From Epinephelus fuscoguttatus (taxonomy: Eukaryota; Chordata; Actinopteri; Perciformes; Serranidae), in NCBI RefSeq assembly GCF_011397635.1, contig NC_064755.1:21001282-21065281 (forward strand): 64,000 nucleotides of DNA, read 5' to 3'. Under the pieces are notes generated by a model. That model did no database searches, was not told the origin of the DNA, and saw only the letters and a list, made by a program, of their open reading frames with translations. Shown piece by piece: positions 39,888 to 54,152 of the stretch. Positions within the stretch are counted from its first letter, which is position 1. Each line of letters starts with the position of its first letter. The position numbers and the translations under genes were made by a program.

Positions 39888-42800
39888 ATGTTTATTGTGG
39901 GAACAACAAGAAATGATTAGGTTGTTTATGTGTCTCTGACATTTCAGCATCATATCAGCTGTTTAGGTGTAATGACATGATCAGAGACGGGTGGACAGAG
40001 GTTTATCAAAAATAATTGGTCATTAGTCTTTCAAGCAGAAAGCTCTAAATTATATGTGGTGTTTATGTGCCTACGCCTGCTGCCTTTTCACTGAAATTCT
40101 GTTTCATGTGACGAATGGTAAATGGATGGTGAAAGGACTGGTACTTGTATTTCTAGTCTTCCGTCCACTCAAAGCGCTTTCACACAGAGTAAAAGCGCTG
40201 GTGGCCAAGGCTGCCATAAAATGTGCCAGCAATGCCAGGTGCCAGGGAGCAATCTGGGGTTCAGTATCTTTCCCAAAAATACTTTGACATGCAGATTGGA
40301 GGAGCCAGGGATCGAAGAGCTGATCTTCCAGTTAGAGGACGACTCTGTCCCTCCTGAGCCACAGCCGCCCCAAATAAATCAATGGATTGATTGACTATTT
40401 GATATAACTCAAATCCTATTAAATTCTTTTGGCTAGCTGTTTTTTTTGGCCACAGTACATATATTCATCAAAGGTGAACCAACAGAAATGATCAGCACAC
40501 TTCTGTCATTTTACATTTAACTCAGGAGTTATAATTTTACAAGGCATATGTGCAGAAAGCAGTTTTACTTACCTGAAGGTCACATGATCAAGTTCAGGTG
40601 CTTCAGGTTAATGAAAAACACACTCAGTTTTTAACCATACCTGTAGTTTTATACTTTTGTGGAACATTTTAGTTTATCTAGAATGAAAAGGAGTCAGTGT
40701 ACATTGCTGAAGTAACCTTGGTTGTATAATAAATCTAAAGCACTCACTCACATACAAAAGGCCATTTTGTGGGTGAAAGTAGCAATGCCTCACTATAAAA
40801 ACAAGTAAAAGTCCTGCATTCAAAATGTTTACATAAGCACAAGTTAAAGGTCCAGTGTGTAGGGTTTAGGAGCATCTATTGGAAGATATGGTATATAATA
40901 TTCATAAATATGTTTTCATTAGTTTATAGTCACCTGAAAATAACAATTGCTGAATGAGCTGTATATACTGTATCTACATAGGGAGCCAGTCCTCCTCCAC
41001 AGAGGGCCTCATGTTTCTACAGTAGCCCAGAATGAACAAACCAAACACTGGCTCGCATTTTTGTATATTCGCATTTTGCCGTTTTTGCATTTTTGTGTTT
41101 GCCACCTTAGTTTTCCATTCATGCTTGTTACACTGGAGAAGTTTCAGGTCTGCAACTTCACCACTAGATGGCACTAAATCCTACACAGTGAACCTTTAAA
41201 GGTCCAGTGTGAAGGATTTAGGAGGAAAATTGGCAGATATATAATATAATAAGTATGTTTTCTATACTTTATAATCACCTGAAAATAAGAATTGTTGTGT
41301 TTTCCGTAGAATAAGCAGCTTATATCTACATAGGAAGGGGGTTGTTGCATATGGAGATTGTTCATGTTCACCACCATGTTTCTACTGTAGCCCAGAGTGG
41401 ACAAACACTTTAGGAGTGTCCAGAGTGGACAGTCACTGGATCTAGAGAGGGGCATTTGTGTTGTTACGTTTTCCCATCAGCCATCATAGTTAGAAGCCCA
41501 TCTGCGTCAAGCAGCGCTGGATAAACACTGATATGTGATGTGGAACAGCTGTATTCAGTGATGTTACTGGTTTAAATCACCTGATATGTTTGTTTTGAAG
41601 AGGAGGAGACCTCTACGGATAATTCATCACCTGGTAAAAACCTCCTGAGCAGTGAACACTGAAGGAATGCTACCTGAGAGAAGTTTTAGCTTGGTGCAAC
41701 AACCCTCACCGCTATATGAACCTTTAAAGTATTGAAAGTAAAATGGTTCGGTGCAGAAAAATGGCCCCTTTTGTCGCCCTGACTAAATGTACTCAGTAAC
41801 ATTTCTCCGCTGGCAAGTTGTCACTGCCGACCTCATCAGACTCCTATGTGAGGTCCTGGCATTGTGCCTGTTCCCCCCTCCTGGCCTCAGTCTGAGAGAT
41901 ACAACCATCTCTCACCTCCAGAGATGAAGACAGCCGGGACATCTGGCTCTTCACGACTGCTGCAGCAACGTGAACAGAAAGTTATTCAGTCTGTATGGAT
42001 CTGAGCTTGTGTGTCAGCTGGCACACACACACACACACACAAACACACACACTCCCAGTATGAGACATGTCTTCAAAATGTATGTACTGTATGTAGCTAA
42101 CATGGGACTCAGTTCTGTGCTGAAACAAGAGTTCCCGCAGTTTCACAGAATCATATCTTATTCAGTCAGGCATGGCGGCACAGAAGGCAGCGGATGGTTT
42201 TCATTCATTGACATAGTGTAGATTAGCCAGCGACGCTAATCTGATAGCTTTGCTGTGGGTTTCAGATCTGAATGAGAAGGATTATAAAAGCTGGCATCAG
42301 GAGCCGCTCCAGCTGCAGAACTGAAACTGGTGGATGGCTACCAACAATGTTCTGCGATTCTGTGACTTTCTAAAGAGGCTCACCGTCACTCCTGAGCTGA
42401 ATATCTTGAACCGGAGCCAACTCGTATACATGTATTATATACACTGAATGTACTGAACATAAGGGACATTGTCAGGGTATTGAGTCAAAGCCCATTTTAT
42501 ACATTCACACCTCAAGTGTTTCAAAATCCTCTAATTTGTTTGCTTCTTTTTATCTGTATGTCAACCTTTGTTTTTACATTTTTAGGAGGAAAATAAAGAG
42601 ATAATGGATTTTACCTGAATGTACCTCATCATTGTCCCCCATATAAGTGCTTTAGTGGTAATGCATCAGTTCATGAAAGATAAGGATTTCATCGCTGGAC
42701 TGTTTTGATATGATAATTATGTCCATTGCAGCAGCTCTCACTGGAAGACGCTAATGTTTGTAAGTGCTTCATTTGCATTCAGGATCATTTCATCAGTGCA

Positions 42801-45800
42801 GTTGAGGCTTTGCACCAGTAGAGGACAGTAGCTGTCTGATGAGTTTTGTGCAGCTTCACTCACTGCATTGAAACTTCAGAGGGGGATGATGTTTGCTTGG
42901 CTGCCCAGTATTTTGTATCAATATGGTAAAGGTCTTTAGCGGTCATTCTCTCATCTGACACTGAAATGCTCAGTTACTCTCTATAAAAGCTGTTTCTGGC
43001 GTCACAGGGAGGCTGGTGCTTCATAGCAATAACATCCAGCTGGAATGACCTAATGGAGGTTGTATGTTAATATTTTTTTGTTTGCGTCTTATGCAGCAAA
43101 TCATGACTAAATCATGTTCCTTTAAGCTATAGGCGTGGTATACATTTCACAGTAAATTCACTTAAATGATAATCATTTTAGAGGCACAGTGGTATCTGTC
43201 CACACTGGTAGTTTTGATTTGATTTGCCCATTAACTCGTGGACTTGTGAACTTGTCTTCCCAGATTCAGGGATTCAGCTCTTGTAGATAATTGAACTGTC
43301 AACAGGGACCACTTTTTTTTCTTTAGCTCCAATGAGAATAGTCCACACTGTATTCCCTGGAGCAGGGACACTTTATGAGATAAAACAAACTTTACTGTTG
43401 AATGTTTTAAATGCAAAAATTCAATGCTATTAGCAGCTCACACATAATCTGCTCATCTCCATTGTAATAACAGGGTGGAGGCTGAGCTCTTCTAGACAAA
43501 TATCTGAAACCTTGGAAAATAAAACCAAAGCTGTCGTCATGGCCAGCTTTTACTAAGAGTACATGAGAAAATGTGTTTTTTGAATTTTGATTACACAATC
43601 CTCTTTAATATTATGCATGTTTTTATTCCCAAGGTTGGGTCTTGCTCCCCAAAACTCTTCTAAGTTTAAACAAGCTGAAAATAATGCTCACTACTAGCTG
43701 AGTAACAAAGTTATTGCGTGACACAGATTAACAAACCACACTGGATTCAGATGTGTTATAATGCTTCCATTTTAGTGTCGACATTGGTACATTGTTAGGG
43801 TCATTTATTTTGATCATTTTACAACTTATACAACTTAAATACACACAAGAAAAATAATAAATAAACAATAATATGTCTTCTGGTATGTTTTGGATCATTG
43901 ACAAACTAAAGCAAGTTTTGCTAAAGGCAAAGGTGTAGGCTGAAACATCAGGTTATTGCACCTGCCATGTTTACACTAATGGTTTGTACTGTTACCTTTA
44001 TAGTAATTAAATGAAAGTGAAACTAGCTAAACAGAATATACAGTACAGGCCAAAAGTTTGGACACACCTTCTCATTCAATGCGTTTTCTTTATTTTCATG
44101 ACTATTTACATTGTAGATTCTCACTGAAGGCATCAAAACTATGAATGGACACATGTGGAGTTATGCACTTAACAAAAAAAGGTGAAATAACTGAAAACAT
44201 GTTTTATATTCTAGTTTCTTCAAAATAGCCACCCTTTGCTCTGATTACTGCTTTGCACACTCTTGGCATTCTCTCCATGAGCTTCAAGAGGTAGTCACCT
44301 GAAATGGTTTTCCAACAGTCTTGAAGGAGTTCCCAGGGGTGTTTAGCACTTGTTGGCCCCATTGCCTTCACTCTGCGGTCCAGCTCACCCCAAACCATCT
44401 CGATTGGGTTCAGGTCCGGTGACTGTGGAGGCCAGGTCATCTGCCGCAGCACTCCATCACTCTCCTTCTTGGTCAAATAGCCCTTACACAGCCTGGAGGT
44501 GTGTTTGGGGTCATTGTCCTGTTGAAAAATAAATGATCGTCCAACTAACGCAAACCGGATGGGATGGCATGTCGCTGCAGGATGCTGTGGTAGCCATGCT
44601 GGTTCAGTGTGCCTTCAATTTTGAATAAATCCCCAACAGTGTCACCAGCAAAACACCCCCACACCATCACACCTCCTCCTCCATGCTTCACAGTGGGAAC
44701 CAGGCATGTGGAATCCATCCGTTCACCTTTTCTGCGTCTCACAAAGACATTGGAACCAAAGATCTCAAATTTGGACTCATCAGACCAAAGCACAGATTTC
44801 CACTGGTCTAATGTCCATTCCTTGTGTTTCTTGGCCCAAACAAATCTCTTCTGCTTGTTGCCTCTCCTTAGCAGTGGTTTCCTAGCAGCTATTTGACCAT
44901 GAAGGCCTGATTCGCACAGTCTCCTCTTAACAGTTGTTCTAGAGATGGGTCTGCTGCTAGAACTCTGTGTGGCATTCATCTGGTCTCTGATCTGAGCTGC
45001 TGTTAACTTGCGATTTCTGAGGCTGGTGACTCGGATGAACTTATCCTCAGAAGCAGAGGTGACTCTTGGTCTTCCTTTCCTGGGTCGGTCCTCATGTGTG
45101 CCAGTTTCGTTGTAGCGCTTGATGGTTTTGCGACTCCACTTGGGGACACATTTAAAGTTTTTGCAATTTTCCGGACTGACCTTCATTTCTTAAAGTAATG
45201 ATGGCCACTCGTTTTTCTTTAGTTAGCTGATTGGTTCTTGCCATAATATGAATTTTAACAGTTGTCCAATAGGGCTGTCGGCTGTGTATTAACCTGACTT
45301 CTGCACAACACAACTGATGGTCCCAACCCCATTGATAAAGCAAGAAGTTCCACTAATTAACCCTGATAAGGCACACCTGTGAAGTGGAAACCATTTCAGG
45401 TGACTACCTCTTGAAGCTCATGGAGAGAATGCCAAGAGTGTGCAAAGCAGTAATCAGAGCAAAGGGTGGCTATTTTGAAGAAACTAGAATATAAAACTTG
45501 TTTTCAGTTATTTCACCTTTTTTTGTTAAGTACATAACTCCACATGTGTTCATTCATAGTTTTGATGCCTTCAGTGAGAATCTACAATGTAAATAGTCAT
45601 GAAAATAAAGAAAACGCATTGAATGAGAAGGTGTGTCCAAACTTTTGGCCTGTACTGTATGTACATTATATATTCCCTAAAAGTCCCAAACAAAAATTCA
45701 GTTCAGAACTTAGTTAAAAAGAAAATACATATATACATATGGTATAAGGACTATGACCCAGTGGATGTGCAAAGAAAATCTTTCACTCTTTCAGTAAGGG

Positions 45801-48800
45801 AAGCCCAGGCCCCAGTGGTTGACTGTTTGACATTATGCATTGTTGCCACTGACATCTCCATATCCAATAGGGATTGTAGCCAATGATTCTGGGAGAGAGA
45901 ATGAAAAGACTGCCAGTGAACTGCTAACTTTTTTTTGCTGCTGTAAGGCCAACAAACTCTAAACTATTTTCTTAGATATCACTATTTCCTTCAGGAGAGA
46001 CTCATTCTGAGAGAACAGTATGTATGTACATGTGCCCATAAATATGAAAAATGGGAAGTCTTTGGTGATTAGATCCCATCATGATGTCATATATTTCAGG
46101 AGGGTGGTAAAGACGTGGTAGGGAACTCCACTATGGAGTGTAGATGCTGGTGGTGATGAGGTGAGATGAAGAGGGAGCTGAGGGTCTGGATGTGAAGAGG
46201 AGTGGGCTTTTGATGAGCTTGACTCTGGATAAGGTGACTGAAGGTGAATGTGGTGGAGGAGGGTGTGGCAATTCTTCCTAAAATGACATCTGACAGGAGC
46301 AGAGAGGAGAACGGATTTAGAGTTTGACAGTAGCAAGGTGAATGGCTAGAAGAGATTGTGGCAAAGTTGGATTGGCTAACCAAGAAAGCCAATGCCCATA
46401 GTCAGAACTTATGCTGAGTTTCATTTCCTCTTCAAAACTATTCCACAAATAAACTTATTTGACTCTTATACACTGGTTTTACATTTGTTCTAGTCTTTGT
46501 TTTTGTGAACATACGAGTTCCTCATAGTTCCTTCTGACACCCTTATTGGGAGCAACTTCTGGATACAGTCTGGAAGCATCTTATTTTTCACTTTATACAT
46601 TAATTGTGCAGTTTTTAAGTCCACTAAATCTCTTAATTTGAGAGCATTTGTGTCAATAAATACTTTCTTGGTTGGTTCATGATAATCAGATCTGTTTGTA
46701 GTTCTTATAGCTTTCTTCTGTAGCATCAAAATGGATTTGTGATTGTTTTTTATGTATTTCCCCGAAGTAGGTAGGTAATGTGCAGGACTATAGATCCTTT
46801 CATTGCCATTCTGTTGCAAGGGCAACATCTTTGGTCCTTGTTTACTTCCTGTCAGCTACCCAGGAAACTATAAAAGATTTTCTAAAAATAGTTTCATGGT
46901 CAGGTACTGCATTAACAAACATCCAACAGGAAATACAAAGAGACCCATTTAAAATGTTTGTTGTCAAGTTTGAACTCGTCTATAAAAGAATGATGCAATA
47001 TGTGTTGAACTTAGACTGAGCATCGCCAGACTGAGATATGCATTTTGATATTATTTTTAATATTTACATCATGTAGTATGTTATGTATTTGAGCTTCTCT
47101 GATAACAATAAGAATATTTGGCACAATGATGGTCAGAATAAAATGAGGAAAATGTTCCCTTTGTGAGGAGCTCTTAAGTAGTTTTCCACCTGACTTGTAA
47201 GGATGTGAGTTATGGCCCCCTCTCGCTGGCTTTATGTGCTGGGTGTGTGTAATATTTCTGTTCATACAGCTCATCCTTACATATAATGATGAAAAAAAGG
47301 AGGAGTCAGGTCGGTAACAGCTGAGCTGAATTCAGTTCATTTTGGTTTGGATTTAGTAGCGTGAAGGGCCCCTGCAGTGATACAGACAGGCTTTATTAGA
47401 CTATCAGACCATAGCAGCCAAATGAAGAATTTGAAGGGGGAATCATTATGATGCTCAGAGGTGCGGCCTTCTCGCAGCCACAGCCACATTTATTAATTTC
47501 TGTATTGACCAGAAACACACCCCTGCTGGTTTTAACCCCTCAGGTTATTGACCGCTGCTCCCCGAAACCAATGAGTGTCTTATTACTCTCTGTTGCCTCT
47601 AAGGCTCCTTCTTATCTCTCTCCATTTTTACCCCATTATTGTTACTCAGTGCTATAGAACAGAGATGTTTGAGGGCACACACGCACACCTTTGCAACTCC
47701 ACCAGAGTTTTATTCCTCTCTCCTCTTCCTCTGCAGCTCTCAGTCAGTCTGTTGCTTTGATTCTCATTAAGATGCATCCTGCTTATTGTGCAAGGAGCGC
47801 AGCTTGAACTGTAGAGTGCAATCAGGAGTGACAAACATCTCCATATAGTCGCATTTAAAACAGGAGCTGCCACATATACAAAAACACGCACCTCCTCGTG
47901 TCCATCAGTATTTATCTCATCAGCATAGACGTGTAAGGCGAGGTGAGAAGAGGAATTCATTTCCTTGCGGTGGGAGGAGGAGGAGGAGGAGGAGGAGGAG
48001 GAGGAGGAGGAGGAAAGTACAAGGAATATAAGGGTTGGCAATTCCTATAACCTTCCTCTTTTAATTTTAAAGTCTCATTTGTAGTGTGGGCTTGTTTCTC
48101 TTTATAGTGACTCTGAGGTTGTAAATGTGTGCCTGGCCTTGATTACGGTGCTGTAGAGAAAGACATGGAGGAACATCATCATTAAGACTAGTCTGAGGAT
48201 GGGGGGGATCAATATTAAGACCTTTAGGAGAGAGGCTCTGTCATTTACTATTAATAATGGGCCCTGCCACCTGCTGTAATAATGCCATTAGGAGTACTGG
48301 AAACAGATACTTCATCCACAGCTAAATGGCCTTCACCATACACCCACATGTAGAAACCATCAGGACATATACAGTATAATTCACACACACACACACACAC
48401 ACACGCACACACACACACACACACACACACGCATCCTCTCCCGCTCCCTCTTCCATACACACAGAGGCCTTCTGAGGCCAGCACAAACTACCTGTGCCTA
48501 ATTGGGACTGTAAAACAAGAAAAAGTGGAATAGGTCAGATCAGGATAGCCTTAACGGCACCACTGGAGAGGTGGATGAGGAGACAAAGGGAGAGAAATTG
48601 GGCAACTAAAATGTCAGATGGGACAAAGGAGGGACAAAGAGGAGAAATGAGGGGAAATTAGAAAAACAAGGTCTTTAGAGAGGAAGCCATAAGGAACAAC
48701 TCTAAGTTAAAAAAAAAAAAAAAAATCAATTTAAGATAAGACAGGACTGTATTCATCCATAAGGATTTTTTGTGTGCTCCAGGTGCTCAATTTAAGAGCA

Positions 48801-51800
48801 CTGAAACATAGTAAAATAAAATACAATGAAAGATAAGACACAAGAAAGAGAGAAAAAGAATAACTAAGTGCAAAGTGCAAAGTCTTAATGATGGTGCAGG
48901 GTGCTAGTTGTAAACTGTTACGACCATGACGACATAAATATTCTACACTAAACTAAGACTTTTTGATGCACTCAATAGATACATTTCTCTCAAATATTGG
49001 TTGCAAATGTGTTAAAATCAGTGTCAGTGAGCACTTCCTCTTTTCCAGTATAATCCATTCACCTGACACGTGTGGCATATATTATTAAACAGCTTCATTA
49101 CTACCCAGGTATGCCTTGGGATGGTCACCATAAAAGGTCACTCTAAAATGTGCAGTTTGATCACACAACACGATGCTACTGATGTCGGAAGTTTTGAAAG
49201 AGTGATCTCATTGGCATGCTGACTGCAGGAATGTCCACCAGAGCTGTTGCCTAAACACTGAATGTTCATTTCACTACCAAGAGACATCTCCAATATAATT
49301 TCCTTGAATTTAGCAGTATGTCCAACCGGCCTCCCACGACAAACTGCTGTCAGGTCAAGACCCTGCTATAGATGATGAGCAATGCAGATGAGCTTCCCTG
49401 AGACAGTTTCTCAAGGTTCGTGCAGAAATTCTTCAGTTGTGTAAACCAAGTATTGCATCAGCTGTGCGAGTGGCTGGTCTCAGACGATCTTGCAGATGAA
49501 GACGCTGGCTGTGGAGGTCGTGAGCCAATGTGGTTACGTGTGGTCTGCGGTTGTGAGGTTGGTTTGATGTACTGCCAAATTAAAGGAAACGACATTAGAG
49601 ACGGCTTATGGTAGTGAATTCAACATTTAGTTCACGGGCAACAGCTCTGGTGGACATTCCTGCAGATAGCAAACTAGCCCAGCTGCCCACCTATGTCATT
49701 AGACATTGATAATTGGTTGAATTTAAGTTGTGACGGCAGGCGAGCGAAATTTCATTGTCAGGACAATGTCTAATGCCAACATCAGTTTCATGTAGAATAC
49801 TGATGACAGATGATGTTGATATTTTGGCCAAGACATATTTTGGTTTTATGTTGTGTTGTTAAGTAACCAAACTCCAACATCCTTTAAACGTCTCATGCCA
49901 ACATCATCTTGATGTAAAGTGATGACATTCAGTTATGGCTGCATGGCTATGGCTAGTTATGGCAACTGGACTTGCTTGAGTTTCTTGAAGACTTTTCACC
50001 TCTCATCCAAGAGGCAAGAGGTAAAAGAGGTGAGAGGTGAAACAGTTGCCTACGATATAGCACTTAAGATTACCATGACCTGGATGACTGAGAATCTTCA
50101 CCAACAAAACCCATCATCTGCAAACATCATTATGTTAATGTCCACACAGTGTGACATTCTGACGTTGTTAGACATTTAAAGTATCGTCAACCCAATTTTC
50201 ATTCCAACCAGAGCAACGTCTGCCTCACGTAAGAGTCCAACATCTTTCTGAAGACTTACTGATAACCGCGCCAGCTGGGGGATCGCTCCTTCAAATTTGG
50301 AACATCTGTGTCATTGTGTTGTATGATCAAACTGCATATTTTAGAATGGCCTGTTATTACGACCATCCCAAGGAACACCTGTGTAGTAATGAAGCTGTTT
50401 AATAAGTATCTTGATATGCAGCACCTGTCAGGTGAATAGATTATCTTGGAAAAGGAGAAGTGCTCCCAAACACAAAATGTAACAAATTTGCGACCAAAAT
50501 TTGAGATAAATATATATATGGAGTTCATTAAAAAATTTTTTTAGATCTTAATCTTAAACCTTTGAAAATGGGAGCAAAAACAAAATTGTTGCTTTTTTGT
50601 ATAAATGGGTCCCTTTGTATTTCCTGTTTGGATGTTATGTAGTGTATGTGGGACAATGTTAATATACAAATATTGCAATTATCTTAACTGGCCAATCTCA
50701 CCCAAAAAGAAGATATTTAGTTTAAAATCATAAACAATGTTTGTCCAGCTGATTCTTGTGGATTTTGTTTGAAAATCCTTGCATAGCAGTTTTGGCAGGA
50801 TCTTTACAGCTGGTTAAATATCAGAACTGGAAATCCATTTGATTAATTTCAGGTTTTGATTTATATGGATGGTCTCATAAAGAAGGTGTCTGATATGATA
50901 GATATTATTATCATTATGGGTAAAGATCATAAATATAAATGGAAAAGCAGTAAACAAATAATGAATGTTTCAACAATGACTGTAAAAAATACTTATCATT
51001 CCTTCCATACCGTTCCTAATTAATTCACACCGATCAGCAAAATAATTAAAACCACTGACAGATTAAGTGATAACATCGATCATCTTGTTACAATGCAATG
51101 TTCTGCTGAGAAACCTTAATTCCTGGCATTTATGTGGATGCCATGTGACACGCACCATCCAACCATACTCTGTTGCAGACTAAGTACCCCTGTTCATGGC
51201 AATGGGACTCCCTGATGGCACCAGCGTTACAATGCTCCATGCCACACTGTAAAAACTGTTTAGGAAATGAAGGAAGGTGTCAAAGAGCTCAAGGTGTTGA
51301 CCTGAACTCCAAATTTCCCACATCCCAATCTGATTAAGCATCCATGAGACATGCTGGTATCCCAGATGTACCCCTGATCCATGGTTGGGCCTCCTTGAAT
51401 CAGACTTGGCTCTGCCCTGTTGAGGCATGGACGCAGGACCCCTGGGGGGTATCTGACACTGCAGATCGTTTGAATCCTGTGGGGTGTGAGGTAGGGTACC
51501 AGCATGTCCTTCAGATGCTTGATCAGACTGGGATCTGGGTAATTTTGAGGCCAGGTTGAGGCTCTTTGTCATGTCTCAGGCCATTCCTTAGCAGCTTTTG
51601 GGATGTGGCATGGTGCATTGTCCTGCTGCGGGGGCCATGATCTGCAATGGTGTGTGGGTGGGTGGAGTACGTCAAGTGGCATCCACATTAATGCAAGGAC
51701 CAAAGGTTTCCCAGCAGAACATTGTACTTTAACAAGATGATCAATGTTATTCACTTCATCTGTCAGTGGTTTTAATGTTGTGGCTGACGAGTGTATATGA

Positions 51801-54107
51801 AGTCATAGCTAAGTCTCTTTTATTTTAAATTATAAAAATTAAATTATTGTTCTTTACATTTTCGTATACTGTCAATTTACCCAAATGTTTAAATGTTCTT
51901 GCTCCCCCCGTTTACTACCATTTATTTGTCATACATTGCATATGTGAGCCTATGTATATATGCACCAACTGATGGAGGATCTTTATGTAGGTCTGTGTGT
52001 ATATGTAGGCTATATCTTCTGTCTATTGTTTAATAATATGCAAGCTGCTGTTCCCTACATGAGTTTGTAAACTGATTTTTTTTTAAAGTTTTGCAGTGAA
52101 TGACATCAGCTCACAGGAAGTAAATATGAACCCAAGCTGTTTCCCATGCAATTCCAGTGAAACAAGGAGTTTTTGTGAGAAATTCCAACCCCAGTGTGTG
52201 GTTAAGAACTATAATAGACAGATAAAAGTCATACCAATCTCTCTGTGAACAGTGGTTAAACATTTTGTACTCTAAGGACTCTCCTGGGCTGAGACAGCTC
52301 TGCATCGAAGGAATCGACTTTTGTGACAAAAATTTAATAACAGAGTTATTAAAAAACTTTTGATTATGGCATGTTTCCCTAACCAAGTAAAATGAAATTA
52401 TATTCTCATGGAATTTGATGATGAAGTGGTTAAGTAAATAAGGCAAAGATACATTTCATTTCCACTACCTCAAAAGGTAAAACAAGGTAAACTTTAAATT
52501 TTAAATGCGATTTAATTTTGATTTGAATAATTGCACATTTTGTGAAAGGGAAATTGAAAGTGTTTTTCTATTATGAGTCAGTGCAGTCCCTCTGGAGTGA
52601 TATGCAATGCTGGCTACAATCCAGGGAGATTAAGCTGTCACCTTGACAGTGAAGACAGTCAAATAAGGACATGGACTTTGTTGTCAATATTGTCTTGTTA
52701 CTGGGGAGGTTTTATACAGCAATGTGGATATTGTAAGACTAAACCCATTGGAAAATCATTCGAAGAATGAGTTAAAAAATCTTGAGTAAGTCACTGAAAC
52801 TTATTAAAGCCAAGAAAGCTCTTAATTTACTTTTATATTAGATATTTTAAAGTTAATTTGGGGTAGCCATGTTTTTGTTGTATTAGTATGTATTCTATGC
52901 TTATTTTCTTTTAATTTTTGTTCCTTTTTCATTTTTTATGCAGTTTTATATTTCTTTGATCAACCTGAGGCTGAAGCTACCTTAAGAACAGGACATAAAG
53001 TTCAATAAAGAATAATAATAAAAAGAATATAGTGAAATAGTTAAATAAACAGTAAAATAAACTGTAGAGAGTCAGTGTCCATAAAAAAACGTAATAAACT
53101 AAGTAGAATTATATTTAAATACAATAAGAATATTTTAAATGAGGTAACGTTTCCGGTCTTCAGCTTGTTTTGTTTTGTGGCTTTTATTTTGTCATTCTCT
53201 TATTTTGAAAGTTAGACGTGACAACCGGATTATGATGGTTTCAACAGGTAACGGTAAAATATAATTAGGCTCGGACATTTGCGGTAATTAGCTAAACTGA
53301 GAATCTATTGGAGAGTATTATTAGAGATAAGTACCAGTCGAAAGTGGCAACAAGGTATGTTTAATTAATTTATGTGTTTGTGTTGTATTTTAGGGTAATT
53401 TTTATACTCCTTGTTAGCTCAGTTTGTGTTGCTAATAGCTAAGTAATGTAACTTAACGGTTACTTTTCTGTTTAAGCTAGTTAGCTTCTCTGTTGGCTTG
53501 ATGAAGTGCACGGAACACACACAAAACAGCAATGGACCATCAGTTAAGGCTTTCCTTTATTAGACTGTGATGCTACAACATTAAAAACAAATGATACTTT
53601 AGGTTAACGTGACATTTTTTTAATTAACGTTAAGTAAAACTTGACAGCTTGAATATTAGCCTTGCTAGTATCAGACTAGTTTCTTTAAGGCTCTCAGGCG
53701 AATCCAATTTTTCTCGGCAGCCATTTTGATTTGTTGTTGCAGAAAAATCACAGGTGCAACTAATAACACTGATGATGGCTCCAGTAATTACTGCAATATG
53801 GTGTAACAAATGGTAATGCTATTAGCTACACCTGTGTTTTTGACAAGTCAAACTGTCAACGGTTCATTCAGTTTGAGTTTCATTTTGCCCCCCACAAAAA
53901 CAAAAAACAGTACGCATAGGAAAATAGATTGTACATGGAGTAATTAGTTATATGTCAGTATCCAGCTGTGTGTTCAGTTGTTGATCCTGCTGCTATTAGC
54001 TAAAGATGCTTTGTTTGCACACTGAGGCATGAAGGGAGTGAGAAGTACTGTCTAGGATGTCCAGTAGCTTTGATGAGAAAGCAAGCGGAGATATATTTTT
54101 CTTTTCC

Positions 54108-54152
<45 letters not shown>

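Noticed and set aside
46079..46392. Two overlapping Ser/His/Pro-rich minus-strand frames
   Set aside because: Pyrimidine-rich sequence next to a LINE fragment; both frames look equally random and neither matches a family.
51180..51572. 130-codon minus-strand frame as a novel gene
   Set aside because: It is an out-of-frame reading of the degraded Tc1 transposase in the palindromic element.
52100..53020. Possible retroelement coding sequence (52.1-53.0 kb)
   Set aside because: No frame gave a convincing reverse transcriptase or endonuclease motif. The AATAAAGAATAATAATAAA end near 53,006 hints at a retrotransposon tail but is not enough.
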